DNA of 43,608 nucleotides from CAZJYI01 sp964550025 (GCA_964550025.1 CAZJYI010000096.1:1-43608); one strand, 5' to 3'; positions 6,658 through 15,594 are shown, numbered from the stretch's first letter. Notes: generated from the letters alone by a model not told the origin. A program made the numbers and translations.

Positions 6658-9600
6658 CTACCTGCTCTCCTCCAACACCGCCCGCGCGTGCCGCGCGAAG
6701 TGCCCGCGCAGGTCGCGAGTGTATTCCTCGAGCACCCGCCGCCCAAGGCCATCCTTGTCGCCGCATCGATAGAGTGCGCGTGCCAGGAAGAGCTCTCTCA
6801 ACCCTTGAGCCCGGGGCGTTGTCGTGGTCCAGCTCCTGTGCTCGCCCGACCGCTTGATGCCGGCTTCGACATCCGCAATCGCCCGCCCGCGAATCCCCTC
6901 GCGGCTCAACACTTCGGCCAGCGCGTCAACCGCCGACGCATCGCCGATGCGCTCCAGCGCCACGGCAAAGGCGCGGAAATGCGAGAACTCCGTGTCGTCC
7001 TGGAGCAGTTTCAGTTTCTCCACGAGCGCCGGCACGGCCTCGGCGCTGCCGATGCGCCCGAGCGCATAGGCCAGCGTGTCGAGATCGCTCATGCAGGAAC
7101 CGAACTGCCCCATGCCGCGATAGGACCAGCCGGAATCGAGCTCAGGCGCGGCGCGCAACGCGGCGAGAATCACATCCAGCCCAGCGCCGTCGCCCAGCAC
7201 GCTCAGCAGCTTCGCCAGGTGCAGCTTCTCCGCCGGCTTCTTCGCCGAACGAAACGCCTTTTGCACGTACGGCAGGGCCTGCTCCGGGTGGGCCAGAATC
7301 ACGGCCGTGTCGACGTAAGGATCCTTCCCACTCTCAACCGCGGCGCGGATGCGTTCGGCCGGCAGGGGGAAACTGTCGCCGTCGGTCAGGACGCTCTCCT
7401 TCAGGTTGCCGATCTCCACGAGATGGCGCTGCAGCGCCCGGATGTCGACACTCCGCACGTCGCTCCCCGCCTTCGCCGCCATGGCCGCCGCCACGCCCGC
7501 CGCGTAGCCGCCGTTCTGGATGTCGGGCTGCATGCGCGTGCACGGTACAGCATCGCGATGGGCGCTGATACCCAACCCGATGACGAGAATGCCGTCCAGG
7601 CCCTTCGGCAGCATAGCCCGAAACGGGATATGCGTTCCCAACCCCTTTTTGTGGGGGTAATTGAGCGTGAAGTACGGGTGGACCGTGTAACCGTGCGTGT
7701 CGAAGTTCGAATAGGCCTGCACAACGGTATCCGGATGCGTCCGGTCGAGGATTTGCTCCAGAACCGTGATCGTGTGACCGCCGACGATGCGGCGGCGTTC
7801 CCGCGTGTCGATCAGTTTGCCGAAGTCAAACTGGCCACCAGTCATGTGCTTGCCGAAGACAAACACGTGCCACACGTCGAGCATGTCGGTCTCGTCGACG
7901 ATGGTGTAGTCCGTGTTGGTGTAGTCGCGGCCGAGATGGTGCGGCGGCAGGCCCGTGCCCTGCAGCGCGAGGTCCGAAGCATCTGTGTAGATGCACGCCG
8001 CCCCCGCGGCCGCCGCCACGTCGGAGTTGCCCGTCGCGTCGATCACCGTCTTCGCCAACACGACTCCGCGTCCCTGCGGCGTGGCGACCACGGCCCCGGC
8101 CACCTTGCCGTCGACCAGGTAGGCGCCGCAGCCCAGCGAACCGAACCAGATCTCGCCACCGGCCTTGCGGATCTCGCGGCGCCACCACTCCATGCGCCCC
8201 TCGACGGGCCAGGAAGCCCCGTCGGGAACCGTGGCGGTGAAGCCGACGCGGTTGCCCCAGTAGTACTTGCTGATGCGCCCGATCGTTCCGACGCCGCCCA
8301 ACCCGTGCTGGTACTCCACGACGAGGGTCTTCGCTCCTTGGCGCGCCGCGGCGATACCGGCGGGCGCACCGCCCGTACCGCCACCGATCACCACAACGTC
8401 GTATTCGCCCAGCACGGGAATCTGCCGCGCTCCCTGCCTGACTGTGGCGCGCGCCTTGTCCGAGCGCACACCGCGCAGGAACTCGCGCACTTCCCCCCGT
8501 GCCCCGCTCGCCTCTCCGGGCAACGTAGCGGCGCCCGTCTCCGTCACACCGGCCGCCAGGCGGGCAGCGGCAGCGCCAATCCGCGCGCCAATACCGACCA
8601 GCCCAACGGGAGCAAGAAGCTGTTCGACGTGTCCGCGTTCGACGTCGGCACAGCCGCCGAGAACGAACAGGCGGTCGACGCCCCGCGGCTGAAACGCGCC
8701 GAGGTCCACCTTGTCGACCCCGGGCCACGGCCCGGTGACGGAACGGCGCGCTTTGACCGGGTCCGGCGGAACGCACCCGAGCATGTCGGCGGCAGACTGC
8801 TGACCGTCGCGATACGTCAGGTCCCGCGCATTCTGCTCTGCGAGCGCGTACGAGCGATACGTGCCGTCGGCAACATCAATGTCGAGCGTGTAGGCGTGCA
8901 CGGCATACCTGCCGAATGCCGCCGGCAGCTCTTTCGATGGCGCGTGCTCGCGCTCCGCCGGCGCTTCGCCGCCGACCACGACGCGCGTGAACGTCAACGG
9001 TCCCGCGGGATGCGGCTGGAACTCGGCCCCGGCCGCGCGCGCGGCCCAGGCGCGATCCGTGGCGTCGATGATCACCTTGGCCTTCACGGCCTGGCGGCCG
9101 GCGCGGTTGGCCATTACGATTCCGGCCGGATTGCCATCGGCATCGCGCAGAATGTCGGTCGCGATGCAACCGTAGAGATAGCGTACGCCCTTCTCGATCA
9201 GTACCGTGTCCAGCTCGCGCTTCAGGTGCAGCGGACGAACGAGACGGAGGGGCACGGCCTCGGTGTTGCTCCCGTCATCCGGCCCGGTGACGATCAACTC
9301 GCCCACCAGGATGCGCGTGGAACCCTTGCGGCGCCTGACGTGGAAACGTACGTAACGGGCCCTGGCGTGGACGTCCGCCGTAAGGGGCAGTGCCGACAGA
9401 TCCTCGTGGCCCTTTGGCGCCGCGTTCTCGATGACGGCCGCCTCGCGCCAGGCGCCACCGTCGGCGCTCACCGAGACGGCGACGCTTTGCACCAGGAAAT
9501 CCTTGGCGTGGTAGACCAGCGCGCAGGCCTTGCCGATGTCCTTGACGACGCCGAGATCCGCGGTCAGGGTCACGTCCCCGTTGTACTGAACGCTCTGACT

Positions 9601-10047
9601 GGTGGCCGTGTTCCATTTGCCGTCCGTGAGCCTGCGGGGAGGCTTGGAATCCGGGTGAATCTTCTCCGAAGGGAGATCCGCCTTGTAGGTCAGGTCCAGC
9701 CGCTTGCCGGCAATGGGGATGGCTGCGGTCTCGACAATGCCGGCGGGACCGAACAGACGCTGTGCCAGCGGCGAATCCAGTTCGGTATCCGACGACAGCC
9801 ACATCCTCAACCTGCCCGCTACATCCTCGCCGAGGTAGGTGCGAGGTGCCGCGAGAAAGACCTCCGCGCCCGCATCGGCAGCCGCCGCAGCGGCCGACAC
9901 GGCCCCTACCCCGCCGCCGACCACGACGACATCGACATCGTAGGCCAGAGGGATGTCCCGCGCCGATTCATAGACCGTGGCCGGAGCCCCAACGCCGGTG
10001 GCGGCAACGGCAGTTCCGAGAAGCGTGGCACACATGATCGTCCTCAT
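6658..10047 (-). CDS. Giant exported FAD-dependent oxidoreductase with two FAD halves, discoidin-like insert and HEAT-like tail
   Basis: Probable secreted or periplasmic flavoprotein of the FAD_oxidored type; the substrate is unknown. A signal peptide (MRTIMCATLLGTAVAATGVGA) is followed by the first dinucleotide-binding fold (VVVVGGGVGAVSAA, residues 40-53). A beta-rich insert at about 135-250 looks like an F5/8-type (discoidin) carbohydrate-binding domain (YVRFHVRRRKGSTRI). The first half resumes with VKAKVIIDATDRAW. A second fold begins near residue 545 (YDVVVIGGGTGGAPAG) with its own KTVIDATGNSDVA. HEAT-like helical repeats occupy about 930-1065 (AYALGRIGSAEAVPALVEKL). The ATG at 10047 has AAGGAA 6 bp upstream and starts the signal peptide; a longer frame to 10185 adds implausible sequence. 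The final length is 1129 residues. Confidence 0.85.
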   Translation of the reverse strand: MRTIMCATLLGTAVAATGVGAPATVYESARDIPLAYDVDVVVVGGGVGAVSAAAAAADAGAEVFLAAPRTYLGEDVAGRLRMWLSSDTELDSPLAQRLFGPAGIVETAAIPIAGKRLDLTYKADLPSEKIHPDSKPPRRLTDGKWNTATSQSVQYNGDVTLTADLGVVKDIGKACALVYHAKDFLVQSVAVSVSADGGAWREAAVIENAAPKGHEDLSALPLTADVHARARYVRFHVRRRKGSTRILVGELIVTGPDDGSNTEAVPLRLVRPLHLKRELDTVLIEKGVRYLYGCIATDILRDADGNPAGIVMANRAGRQAVKAKVIIDATDRAWAARAAGAEFQPHPAGPLTFTRVVVGGEAPAEREHAPSKELPAAFGRYAVHAYTLDIDVADGTYRSYALAEQNARDLTYRDGQQSAADMLGCVPPDPVKARRSVTGPWPGVDKVDLGAFQPRGVDRLFVLGGCADVERGHVEQLLAPVGLVGIGARIGAAAARLAAGVTETGAATLPGEASGARGEVREFLRGVRSDKARATVRQGARQIPVLGEYDVVVIGGGTGGAPAGIAAARQGAKTLVVEYQHGLGGVGTIGRISKYYWGNRVGFTATVPDGASWPVEGRMEWWRREIRKAGGEIWFGSLGCGAYLVDGKVAGAVVATPQGRGVVLAKTVIDATGNSDVAAAAGAACIYTDASDLALQGTGLPPHHLGRDYTNTDYTIVDETDMLDVWHVFVFGKHMTGGQFDFGKLIDTRERRRIVGGHTITVLEQILDRTHPDTVVQAYSNFDTHGYTVHPYFTLNYPHKKGLGTHIPFRAMLPKGLDGILVIGLGISAHRDAVPCTRMQPDIQNGGYAAGVAAAMAAKAGSDVRSVDIRALQRHLVEIGNLKESVLTDGDSFPLPAERIRAAVESGKDPYVDTAVILAHPEQALPYVQKAFRSAKKPAEKLHLAKLLSVLGDGAGLDVILAALRAAPELDSGWSYRGMGQFGSCMSDLDTLAYALGRIGSAEAVPALVEKLKLLQDDTEFSHFRAFAVALERIGDASAVDALAEVLSREGIRGRAIADVEAGIKRSGEHRSWTTTTPRAQGLRELFLARALYRCGDKDGLGRRVLEEYTRDLRGHFARHARAVLEESR

Positions 10048-10233
10048 CCTGTTTCCTTGGTGTTTAGGTTGGCGTTCATACCGCGCAGCAACCGTTCTGC
10101 GCCAATAACACATACTGTCGAACCGATCATCTGCGGTACGACTGGTAAAGAAGCAAAAGAAGAGACACATGCACACGCTGCGCACCGCTGACTCTCAAAC
10201 ACACACCGCGCCAGGCTCAGCCAAAGAGGGGAC

Positions 10234-10860
10234 TCAGACCCTCGAAAGGGCTCTTATCGCCCGGTAGAGGCTCGGAGAATTCGCGGCTGCGCGCTCAGGA
10301 AGCCACACAGTCTCGACGAAATCACAAAGCACCTCATTGTACCTCGGCCCGATGTGCGCCGTTCCTTCTGGCAACATCTCGCGATGGACTCTCCTCCTGC
10401 CTTTGGCTCGTATGACGTTGAGTAGGTGCTGTTTCGGATCTTCCAGACTGTCTGGGTTCGCGGAGAAGTTCGCGGCAGAAATCCCGATATGCGCGGCCCA
10501 CGCCGCACGGTCGGCGAGTATCCAGGCTTCCACTTCTCTCACAGCAACTCTGAAAATGCACTCCTCTGGCAACGTTGCCTGTGATGCCTCAGGTATCCCA
10601 AACCAGTCGCGAATGAGAGTGCAGGCACACTCGTGCGTGTCGAGATCTGTCAATGCAAGAGTACGTAGGCCAGCATTGGCCATGTCAAGGAACGCCGCGC
10701 ACCTCTTCTTGATAGCACCATATCCGCCGGTCACGACAGGGAACCCCTTGCGGAAGATAAGCTGATCGTCCGCCTTGCCATTCCTTTCAGATACGAGCTT
10801 TGTCACAACCGCAGCGCTGGGGGCGTCTTCCACGTACGAAAAGAAGTATGCATCCGCCAT
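10234..10860 (-). CDS. TOPRIM-like DUF4276-type protein, partner of the AAA ATPase
   Basis: Probable nuclease or effector of a two-gene defence-like cassette. At the N-terminus, FFSYVEDAPSAA gives the TOPRIM glutamate (E11). LALTDLDTHE gives the D-x-D pair (D72, D74), and REVEAWILAD near residue 108 is the E-A-W-x-L-A-D motif typical of DUF4276. The 208-residue length fits that family. The start lies 3 bp after the ATPase stop (TGA GGC ATG), so the genes are translated together. The DNA is visibly less GC-rich than the flanking genes, suggesting transfer. Nuclease activity is inferred from the fold, not shown. Confidence 0.72.
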   Translation of the reverse strand: MADAYFFSYVEDAPSAAVVTKLVSERNGKADDQLIFRKGFPVVTGGYGAIKKRCAAFLDMANAGLRTLALTDLDTHECACTLIRDWFGIPEASQATLPEECIFRVAVREVEAWILADRAAWAAHIGISAANFSANPDSLEDPKQHLLNVIRAKGRRRVHREMLPEGTAHIGPRYNEVLCDFVETVWLPERAAANSPSLYRAIRALSRV

Positions 10861-10863
10861 GCC

Positions 10864-12018
10864 TCAGATCCTCTGAATCGTCTCTCCCGTCTGCGGCAAC
10901 AAGACGTCGGCGGGTGAAAGACCAGCCTGCATGGCCGCAATGTCATCGGTCGAAGGGGGCAAGATGCGCGTCGCTTCGCCGCCCTCGCCCGGCTTCAGCA
11001 CGAGGAAGTTCCCTGTAATGCTCTTACAAGAGAGCATGACCTCACTGTGCGTGCTCACGATGATCTGCCCTCCCGACTTCCTCCTAGACTGCCGTGTCTT
11101 GTAGAGAAGCCCCGGAATCTGCTCCACAATTGCCTTGTGCAGGGAGAGTTCAGGTTCTTCGAGCAGGATCATGCGGTTGGAGGACAGCAGAGTCCACAGC
11201 ATGGCAATCATGCGCAACGTACCGTCTGAGAACTGGTCCTCCCGCTGCCAACCGGCATGAGGTCGCCAGTGGTTGTACAGCATCTCGAGATGTGGCCGAC
11301 CGGTGGACTCGTCCTTCACGAAACGCAACTGCTCCAGATTGGGAATCACCTTGAGCAGTATCTCCTCGATGGTCCTGAGACGGAAGTTGCGCGTTCTCAA
11401 CTGGGTGCCAGAAATCTCCTCGAGAAATCCCTGCCCAAACGGGTCCGATTCGAGATGTCGCAGGGAAAGCTGATCGCTGTACTTGAGCAACTGAGGCACA
11501 AGGTGCAGATAGAGTACATCCGCAAAAAACACCGACACTTCGCGAAAACCGCGGTTCATGTTGATCTGCTCGAGATAGGTCTGGGTGAGGCGTTCCGGGT
11601 CTGCTTCGTCGTCATCGCTGGGGCGAGCCACAAGCAACTCGCCGCACTTTGATGCCTCTTCCTTGAGCACCCTTGGTCGATGCTTCCCGCGCCCTTCTGA
11701 GTTGATCCAGAGTGTGTAGCGCCAGTCTGGTGCCCTATCAAGATCGTCCAGTGATTCCCTCAGTTCGAACTCCAACTCGATGCGTGGCTGTCTACGCGCC
11801 GCTAGGCTGCGCACCTTGCTCAATCCGCCTCGCGCCGCGAGAGCCTGCTGCAAGCCGCCGCCCCTCGGATTGACGATGTCCCTCATGAAACGAAAGACGT
11901 CCAGCAGATTTGATTTGCCTGATGCATTCGGGCCAATGGCGTAGACAGTCTCCTGCAAGTCAACGTCGACGCGAGTGAAATTCCGCCAGTTTCTCAGCTT
12001 CAAGTTTGACACGTACAC
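10864..12018 (-). CDS. OLD/RecF-like AAA family ATPase
   Basis: ABC-type ATPase head related to OLD, RecF and AAA_21 proteins, probably the sensor or motor of a two-gene anti-phage cassette. It begins with the family start IxxLKLxNWRNF (VSNLKLRNWRNF). It has Walker A GPNASGKS at residues 29-36, a signature-like FSDGT at 263-267, Walker B MILLEEPE at 283-290 and the switch histidine in STHSE at 322-326. There is no C-terminal TOPRIM; that function is in the separate downstream gene. The start is GTG at 12018, with GGAGG about 10 bp upstream. The 384-residue length is typical of standalone ATPases of such pairs. Base composition is AT-richer than the neighbours. Confidence 0.85.
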   Translation of the reverse strand: MYVSNLKLRNWRNFTRVDVDLQETVYAIGPNASGKSNLLDVFRFMRDIVNPRGGGLQQALAARGGLSKVRSLAARRQPRIELEFELRESLDDLDRAPDWRYTLWINSEGRGKHRPRVLKEEASKCGELLVARPSDDDEADPERLTQTYLEQINMNRGFREVSVFFADVLYLHLVPQLLKYSDQLSLRHLESDPFGQGFLEEISGTQLRTRNFRLRTIEEILLKVIPNLEQLRFVKDESTGRPHLEMLYNHWRPHAGWQREDQFSDGTLRMIAMLWTLLSSNRMILLEEPELSLHKAIVEQIPGLLYKTRQSRRKSGGQIIVSTHSEVMLSCKSITGNFLVLKPGEGGEATRILPPSTDDIAAMQAGLSPADVLLPQTGETIQRI

Positions 12019-12278
12019 AGTGCTGCTCCCTCCAAGGTCACCAGCGTCTCACACCCGCATTCGCCTTCCCCAAAAAAACTCAATGGCTTTCGACCCAACA
12101 ACCGCCATGCTTGAAGCCATTATCACGAAAGTGGATGGGCATCAATCCCGCTTTCTTGGTCTGGAGAAGTCCACTGCATCGAGACAGAGAGCCCACAGGC
12201 TGGGATTTCGCCATCCTTCAGGTCGGTGGAAACCAACCGGACAGCATAGTCCGGCTGATCACCGACCGCCCCAAAGTC
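12019..12278. other. Spacer upstream of the ATPase cassette, no gene seen
   Basis: This stretch is AT-richer, like the cassette, and differs from the GC-rich hldD gene to its right. I see no credible coding frame, no tRNA and no direct repeat shared with the other flank (10186-10233). It would hold the cassette promoter. Confidence 0.4.
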
Positions 12279-13244
12279 TCACCGCTTCGCCAGGTACCCC
12301 TGCACGTACTCGCGCACGCCGTCTTCGATCGAAGTGAAAGGGGCGGTGTAGCCGGCGGCGCGCAGGCGGGTCATGTCGGCTTCGGTGTGATACTGGTACT
12401 TGTCGCGGATCGCTTCGGGCATGTCGATGAAGCGGATGTTCGGTTCGCGGTCCATGGTCGCGAAGATGGCCAGCGCGAGGTCGTGCCAGGTGCGGGCCTG
12501 TCCCGTGCCGCAGTTGAAGAGCCCCGACACTTCGGGGTGGTCGTGGAAGAAGAGCGTGGCCGCCACGGCGTCCTTCACGTACACGAAGTCGCGGTCCTGC
12601 CTGCCGTCCTCGTAGTCGGGGCGGTGGGACCTGAAGAGCGCCAGCTCATCGGTTTCGCGGATCTGGGCGTAGGCCTTGTTGACGACCGACCGCATGTCTC
12701 CCTTATGGTCCTCGTGCGGTCCGTAGACGTTGAAGTACTTCAGTCCCGCGATGCGGTCGAGCAGGCCATTGTCGAGGGCCCATAGGTCGAAATCCTGCTT
12801 GGACTGGCCATAGAGGTTGAGCGGCGCAAGCTGCCGCATCAACCCCTCGTCGTCGGAATACCCCAGGGAACCGTCGCCGTAGGTCGCGGCGCTGGACGCG
12901 TAGATGAAGCGCACGCCGTGCTGAAGACACCAGTTGCACAGGTCGCGCGTGTAGGCGACGTTGTTGTCGGCCAGGTAGTCGGCGTCCGTCTCGGTCGTCG
13001 AGCTGCAGGCGCCGAGGTGGAACACGGTGTCAACGGGCGCAATCCTCCCCGCGAGAAGGTCCCGGCGGAAGACCGTCTTGTCGAGAAATGCGCGGTAGCG
13101 CAGCGTGGAGAGGTTGGCGTCTTTTGCGTCGTGGTTCAGTTCATCGACGATCAGGACGTTCTCGTAACCCCGCTCGTTCAGCGCGGCGGCAATGTTGCAT
13201 CCGATAAACCCCGCTCCCCCGGTGACGATGAAGGACTGGCTCAA
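12279..13244 (-). CDS. hldD: ADP-L-glycero-D-manno-heptose 6-epimerase
   Basis: NADP-dependent epimerase converting ADP-D-glycero- to ADP-L-glycero-D-manno-heptose for the LPS inner core; cytoplasmic. It is an extended SDR with nucleotide-binding GGAGFIG (residues 8-14), the ASSAATYG loop, and the catalytic tyrosine-lysine pair in LYGQSK. KYFNVYGPHEDHKGDM is diagnostic for HldD/RfaD. The 321-residue length is standard. The start is TTG at 13244, with GGGAG 7 bp upstream; the nearest upstream ATG closes at once. The heptose adenylyltransferase gene lies upstream on the same strand with a 136-bp spacer containing a short heptamer array, so the two probably form a heptose operon. Presence of this gene supports an LPS-bearing outer membrane. 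Confidence 0.94.
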   Translation of the reverse strand: MSQSFIVTGGAGFIGCNIAAALNERGYENVLIVDELNHDAKDANLSTLRYRAFLDKTVFRRDLLAGRIAPVDTVFHLGACSSTTETDADYLADNNVAYTRDLCNWCLQHGVRFIYASSAATYGDGSLGYSDDEGLMRQLAPLNLYGQSKQDFDLWALDNGLLDRIAGLKYFNVYGPHEDHKGDMRSVVNKAYAQIRETDELALFRSHRPDYEDGRQDRDFVYVKDAVAATLFFHDHPEVSGLFNCGTGQARTWHDLALAIFATMDREPNIRFIDMPEAIRDKYQYHTEADMTRLRAAGYTAPFTSIEDGVREYVQGYLAKR

Positions 13245-13330
13245 GCTCTGTCTCCCTGGCTCATGTGTTTGTTTCCGTTGCGGGTCTGGTAGATTGGCAG
13301 GGGCGCCTTGCGGGCAGCCCGGGATCGCGA

Positions 13331-13351
13331 ATCTCAGATTTCAGATTTCAG
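13331..13351. repeat. Short 7-bp repeat array, ATTTCAG family
   Basis: One ATCTCAG is followed by two ATTTCAG copies in phase, then degraded copies (ATTTCCAG, GTCTCAA). It is the same unit as the arrays at 3453 and 27838. It lies in the spacer between the hldE-type gene and hldD. Confidence 0.8.
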
Positions 13352-13380
13352 ATTTCCAGGTCTCAAACCCGCATCCCGCG

Positions 13381-13866
13381 TCAATCCCCCGATGCCCGGA
13401 TCCTCTCGATTATGTCCGTCGTCGAGCGCCCCTCGACCATCTTCGCCAGGACCACCTTGCCGCCATTGGCCTCGACGACCTCCCGTCCGCTGACGTAGTG
13501 GCTCCAGTCTTCGCCTTTGACGAGCACATCGGGCAGAATCTCGGCAATGAGCGAAGCGGGTTCGTCGTCATCGAACACAATCACGAAGTCAACGCACTCG
13601 AGAGCGGCCAGCACGGTCGCGCGGTCATCCTGCGAGACAATGGGGCGCCGGTCGCCCTTGTTGCGGCGGACGGAGGCGTCCGAATTGAGTCCTACGACGA
13701 GCGCGTCGCCCTGCGCCCGCGCAAACCCCAGGTAGTCCACGTGACCGGCGTGGATGAGGTCGAAACACCCGTTGGTGAATACGAGTGTTTTGCCGGCTTC
13801 GCGCAGCGCACGGCGCCGGGCCAACATGGTCTCCGCATCGACTATCTTGGATTGTGGCGTTCTCAT
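13381..13866 (-). CDS. rfaE2: D-glycero-beta-D-manno-heptose 1-phosphate adenylyltransferase (standalone HldE C-domain)
   Basis: Transfers AMP to heptose 1-phosphate to form ADP-D-glycero-D-manno-heptose, the substrate of HldD. It is a nucleotidyltransferase fold with FTNGCFDLIHAGH (residues 30-42, containing the HxGH active-site motif), LVVGLNSDASVRRNKG and the C-terminal EGRSTTDIIERI. At 161 residues it matches the standalone RfaE2 domain without the kinase half. I chose the ATG at 13866, just after a GGGAAAG, because the extra N-terminal residues of the longer frame (to 14049) are unlike the family. It is upstream of hldD on the same strand. Confidence 0.92.
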   Translation of the reverse strand: MRTPQSKIVDAETMLARRRALREAGKTLVFTNGCFDLIHAGHVDYLGFARAQGDALVVGLNSDASVRRNKGDRRPIVSQDDRATVLAALECVDFVIVFDDDEPASLIAEILPDVLVKGEDWSHYVSGREVVEANGGKVVLAKMVEGRSTTDIIERIRASGD

Positions 13867-14051
13867 GCGCTTTCCCGGTGTTGCATTGCAGGAGGTTTCT
13901 AGCTCGATTTGCGGTGGGAAGCAAGCCACGGGTTCGTGACGTGTGGAGCCGGGCTCCGGCCGGCGTGGGGCAAGTGGGGACGCTTCGCGCTGGCCACAGC
14001 GCATGACTTTGCTACTATGGTTGCCGCAGTGGGACGAAGGGAGAGGCATGC

Positions 14052-15284
14052 ATGGGCTCTAGACATCACTGGAAACCGTTTCTGACGGGTGCGGTCGTCG
14101 CGTGGGTGGCGGCCACGCTGTGCACCCCGGCAGGAGCACTCGACATCCGCAGCTACTACAGTCCCAAGAACGCAAAGCGGCCGCGCCGGCCCCGAACCGA
14201 CTACATTATCCTGCATACGACCGAGGGCGTCGCCAAGGGCTCGCTCGACAAGGTGCGGCGCAACGGGGAAACGCACTACTTCATCGATGAGCGCGGGCGT
14301 GTTTACCGAGTCATATCCCGCGACCGCGTGGCGCTTCACTGCGGGCGCAGCATGTGGTGCGGCAAGGTCAACATCGACAACTATGCCATCGGCATCGAGG
14401 TGGTCGGCTACCACAACAAGAGCATCACGCTGGCCCAGCAGCACGCGATCAGGGAGCTGGTGGAACAGCTGCAGCGCATCTACAAGATCCCGGACGAACG
14501 CGTTCTGACGCACTCCATGGTGGCCTACGGCGCCCCCAACCGCTGGCACAAGCGGTCGCACCGCGGACGCAAGCGGTGCGGAATGCTCTTCGCGAAACGC
14601 AGCATGCGCTTGAAGCTCGGCTTGGAACGTCAGCCCACCTCGGACCCCGACATCAAGGCGGGGCGGCTGACGGTGGCCGATCCCTACCTGGCGAAGGTGC
14701 TCTACGGCAGCGCGAAGGAGCAGGAGATCGCGGCGACGCGCTACACGCGCTCCGACGCCAACGTGATTGCCGCCGGACGTTCAGCGTGGGACATCGCGCG
14801 CGACCGCTATAACAGCCACGAAACGGTGTACGTCTTCCCGGACGGGAAGCAGGTGCGCGGCGATGCCGTCCGCGACTGGAAGAAGATCCCGCCCGGAACG
14901 CAGGTTGTACTGGGCGGGAACCAGAGCGACAACGAGGTCGAACTGGTGAAGCAGCTTGGTGTCGACGGCAAAACGCCCGGCGAGATTGCCGGTGACGAGT
15001 ACGCCAGCAAGACCACGATCTACTTCCTGCCGACCGGGCAGGTGAAGACCGGCGACCAGTTTGCCAAGGGGGACTGGGCCAAGGTCCCCGCAAAGACACT
15101 GATGCTCGTGGGCTACACGAACGGCGGCTACATTACGTCCAAACGCAGCGCGTTCGACATCTGCGGCGCACGCTGGAACGAGCCCTGCACCTACTACCGC
15201 TTCGCCGATGGCTCTCTGAAACCCGGGGACCGAGTGAGCGAGAAGGCCATTCCGAGAAGAACGCTTGTGTTCTTCCGAAACTGA
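14052..15284 (+). CDS. Exported N-acetylmuramoyl-L-alanine amidase with three C-terminal repeats
   Basis: Probable zinc amidase cleaving the lactyl-peptide bond of peptidoglycan in the periplasm. A signal peptide (about residues 1-29, FLTGAVVAWVAATLCTPAGA) is followed by an Amidase_2 domain. Zinc ligands are H55 (IILHTTEG), H154 (VLTHSMVAYG) and probably C176 (GRKRCG); Y111-containing NYAIGIEVVG is also typical. From about residue 243 three repeats of about 50 residues follow. Each opens with an (A/P)xxIAxxxY-like motif, continues with a (V/I)YxxPxGxxxxGD-like strand and ends in a hydrophobic strand (TQVVLGG, TLMLVGY, TLVFFRN). I do not recognise the repeat; cell-wall binding is a guess. GGGAGAGG precedes the ATG. 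Codon use matches the neighbours. Confidence 0.85.
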   Translation: MGSRHHWKPFLTGAVVAWVAATLCTPAGALDIRSYYSPKNAKRPRRPRTDYIILHTTEGVAKGSLDKVRRNGETHYFIDERGRVYRVISRDRVALHCGRSMWCGKVNIDNYAIGIEVVGYHNKSITLAQQHAIRELVEQLQRIYKIPDERVLTHSMVAYGAPNRWHKRSHRGRKRCGMLFAKRSMRLKLGLERQPTSDPDIKAGRLTVADPYLAKVLYGSAKEQEIAATRYTRSDANVIAAGRSAWDIARDRYNSHETVYVFPDGKQVRGDAVRDWKKIPPGTQVVLGGNQSDNEVELVKQLGVDGKTPGEIAGDEYASKTTIYFLPTGQVKTGDQFAKGDWAKVPAKTLMLVGYTNGGYITSKRSAFDICGARWNEPCTYYRFADGSLKPGDRVSEKAIPRRTLVFFRN

Positions 15285-15295
15285 GATGGCGTGTG

Positions 15296-15310
15296 CAGGG
15301 TCTGTCCCTG
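15296..15310. repeat. Dispersed GGGACAGACCC-type palindrome
   Basis: CAGGGTCTGTCCCTG lies 12 bp after the amidase stop. Related copies occur at 40755, 40797 and 41779. It is a perfect dyad except for the centre. Confidence 0.7.
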
Positions 15311-15356
15311 ACGATACGGTCCCTGCGCGGCGGGCACGCGCCACTTGTCACCGCAA

Positions 15357-15519
15357 GTAGCGCCCCGCTCCCGCGGGGTGAGGAGTCCAGCCGGGGCGGG
15401 ATAGGGGGGGGGGGAACCCCCCGCGGGAAAACCCGGCGCAAAGGACACCCGCCCGCGGCGCCCCGCCCGCCGGCTGGAAAGCCGGCGCTACCGGTCACCC
15501 CGCGGGAGCGGGGCGCTAC
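15357..15519. repeat. 163-bp element with perfect 25-bp terminal inverted repeats (REP-like pair) and nested hairpin
   Basis: The left end (15357-15381) begins GTAGCGCCCCGCTCCCGC and its exact reverse complement ends the element (15495-15519). The interior has a run of ten Gs followed by Cs and a second GTAG unit in reverse orientation at 15469-15491 (stem GCCGGC). It fills most of the 345-bp gene-free stretch 15285-15629; apart from this, the GGGACAGACCC palindrome and a promoter candidate, I see nothing there. Confidence 0.92.
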
Positions 15520-15564
15520 TGGGCCCTGGGCCCAAACTGTGTGCATTTGTCACATCATTTCCCA

Positions 15565-15594
15565 TTGACCTGCCGTGCCGGCAGAGGTTACTGT
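15565..15594 (+). promoter_or_regulatory. Candidate sigma-70 promoter for the kinase-regulator operon
   Basis: TTGACC, an 18-bp spacer and TACTGT end 35 bp before the kinase start. The -35 matches five of six consensus bases; the -10 is weak. Confidence 0.35.

Noticed and set aside
6598..10191. 1197-residue open frame on the plus strand across the oxidoreductase
   Set aside because: It is the antisense of a clear FAD protein in GC-rich DNA; sequence is Arg/Ala/His-rich without motifs.
10186..12278. Attachment-site duplication flanking the ATPase cassette
   Set aside because: I compared both flanks and found no direct repeat, integrase or tRNA.
12006..12785. 259-residue plus-strand frame across the ATPase spacer and hldD
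   Set aside because: Antisense of HldD; its first part is spacer sequence.
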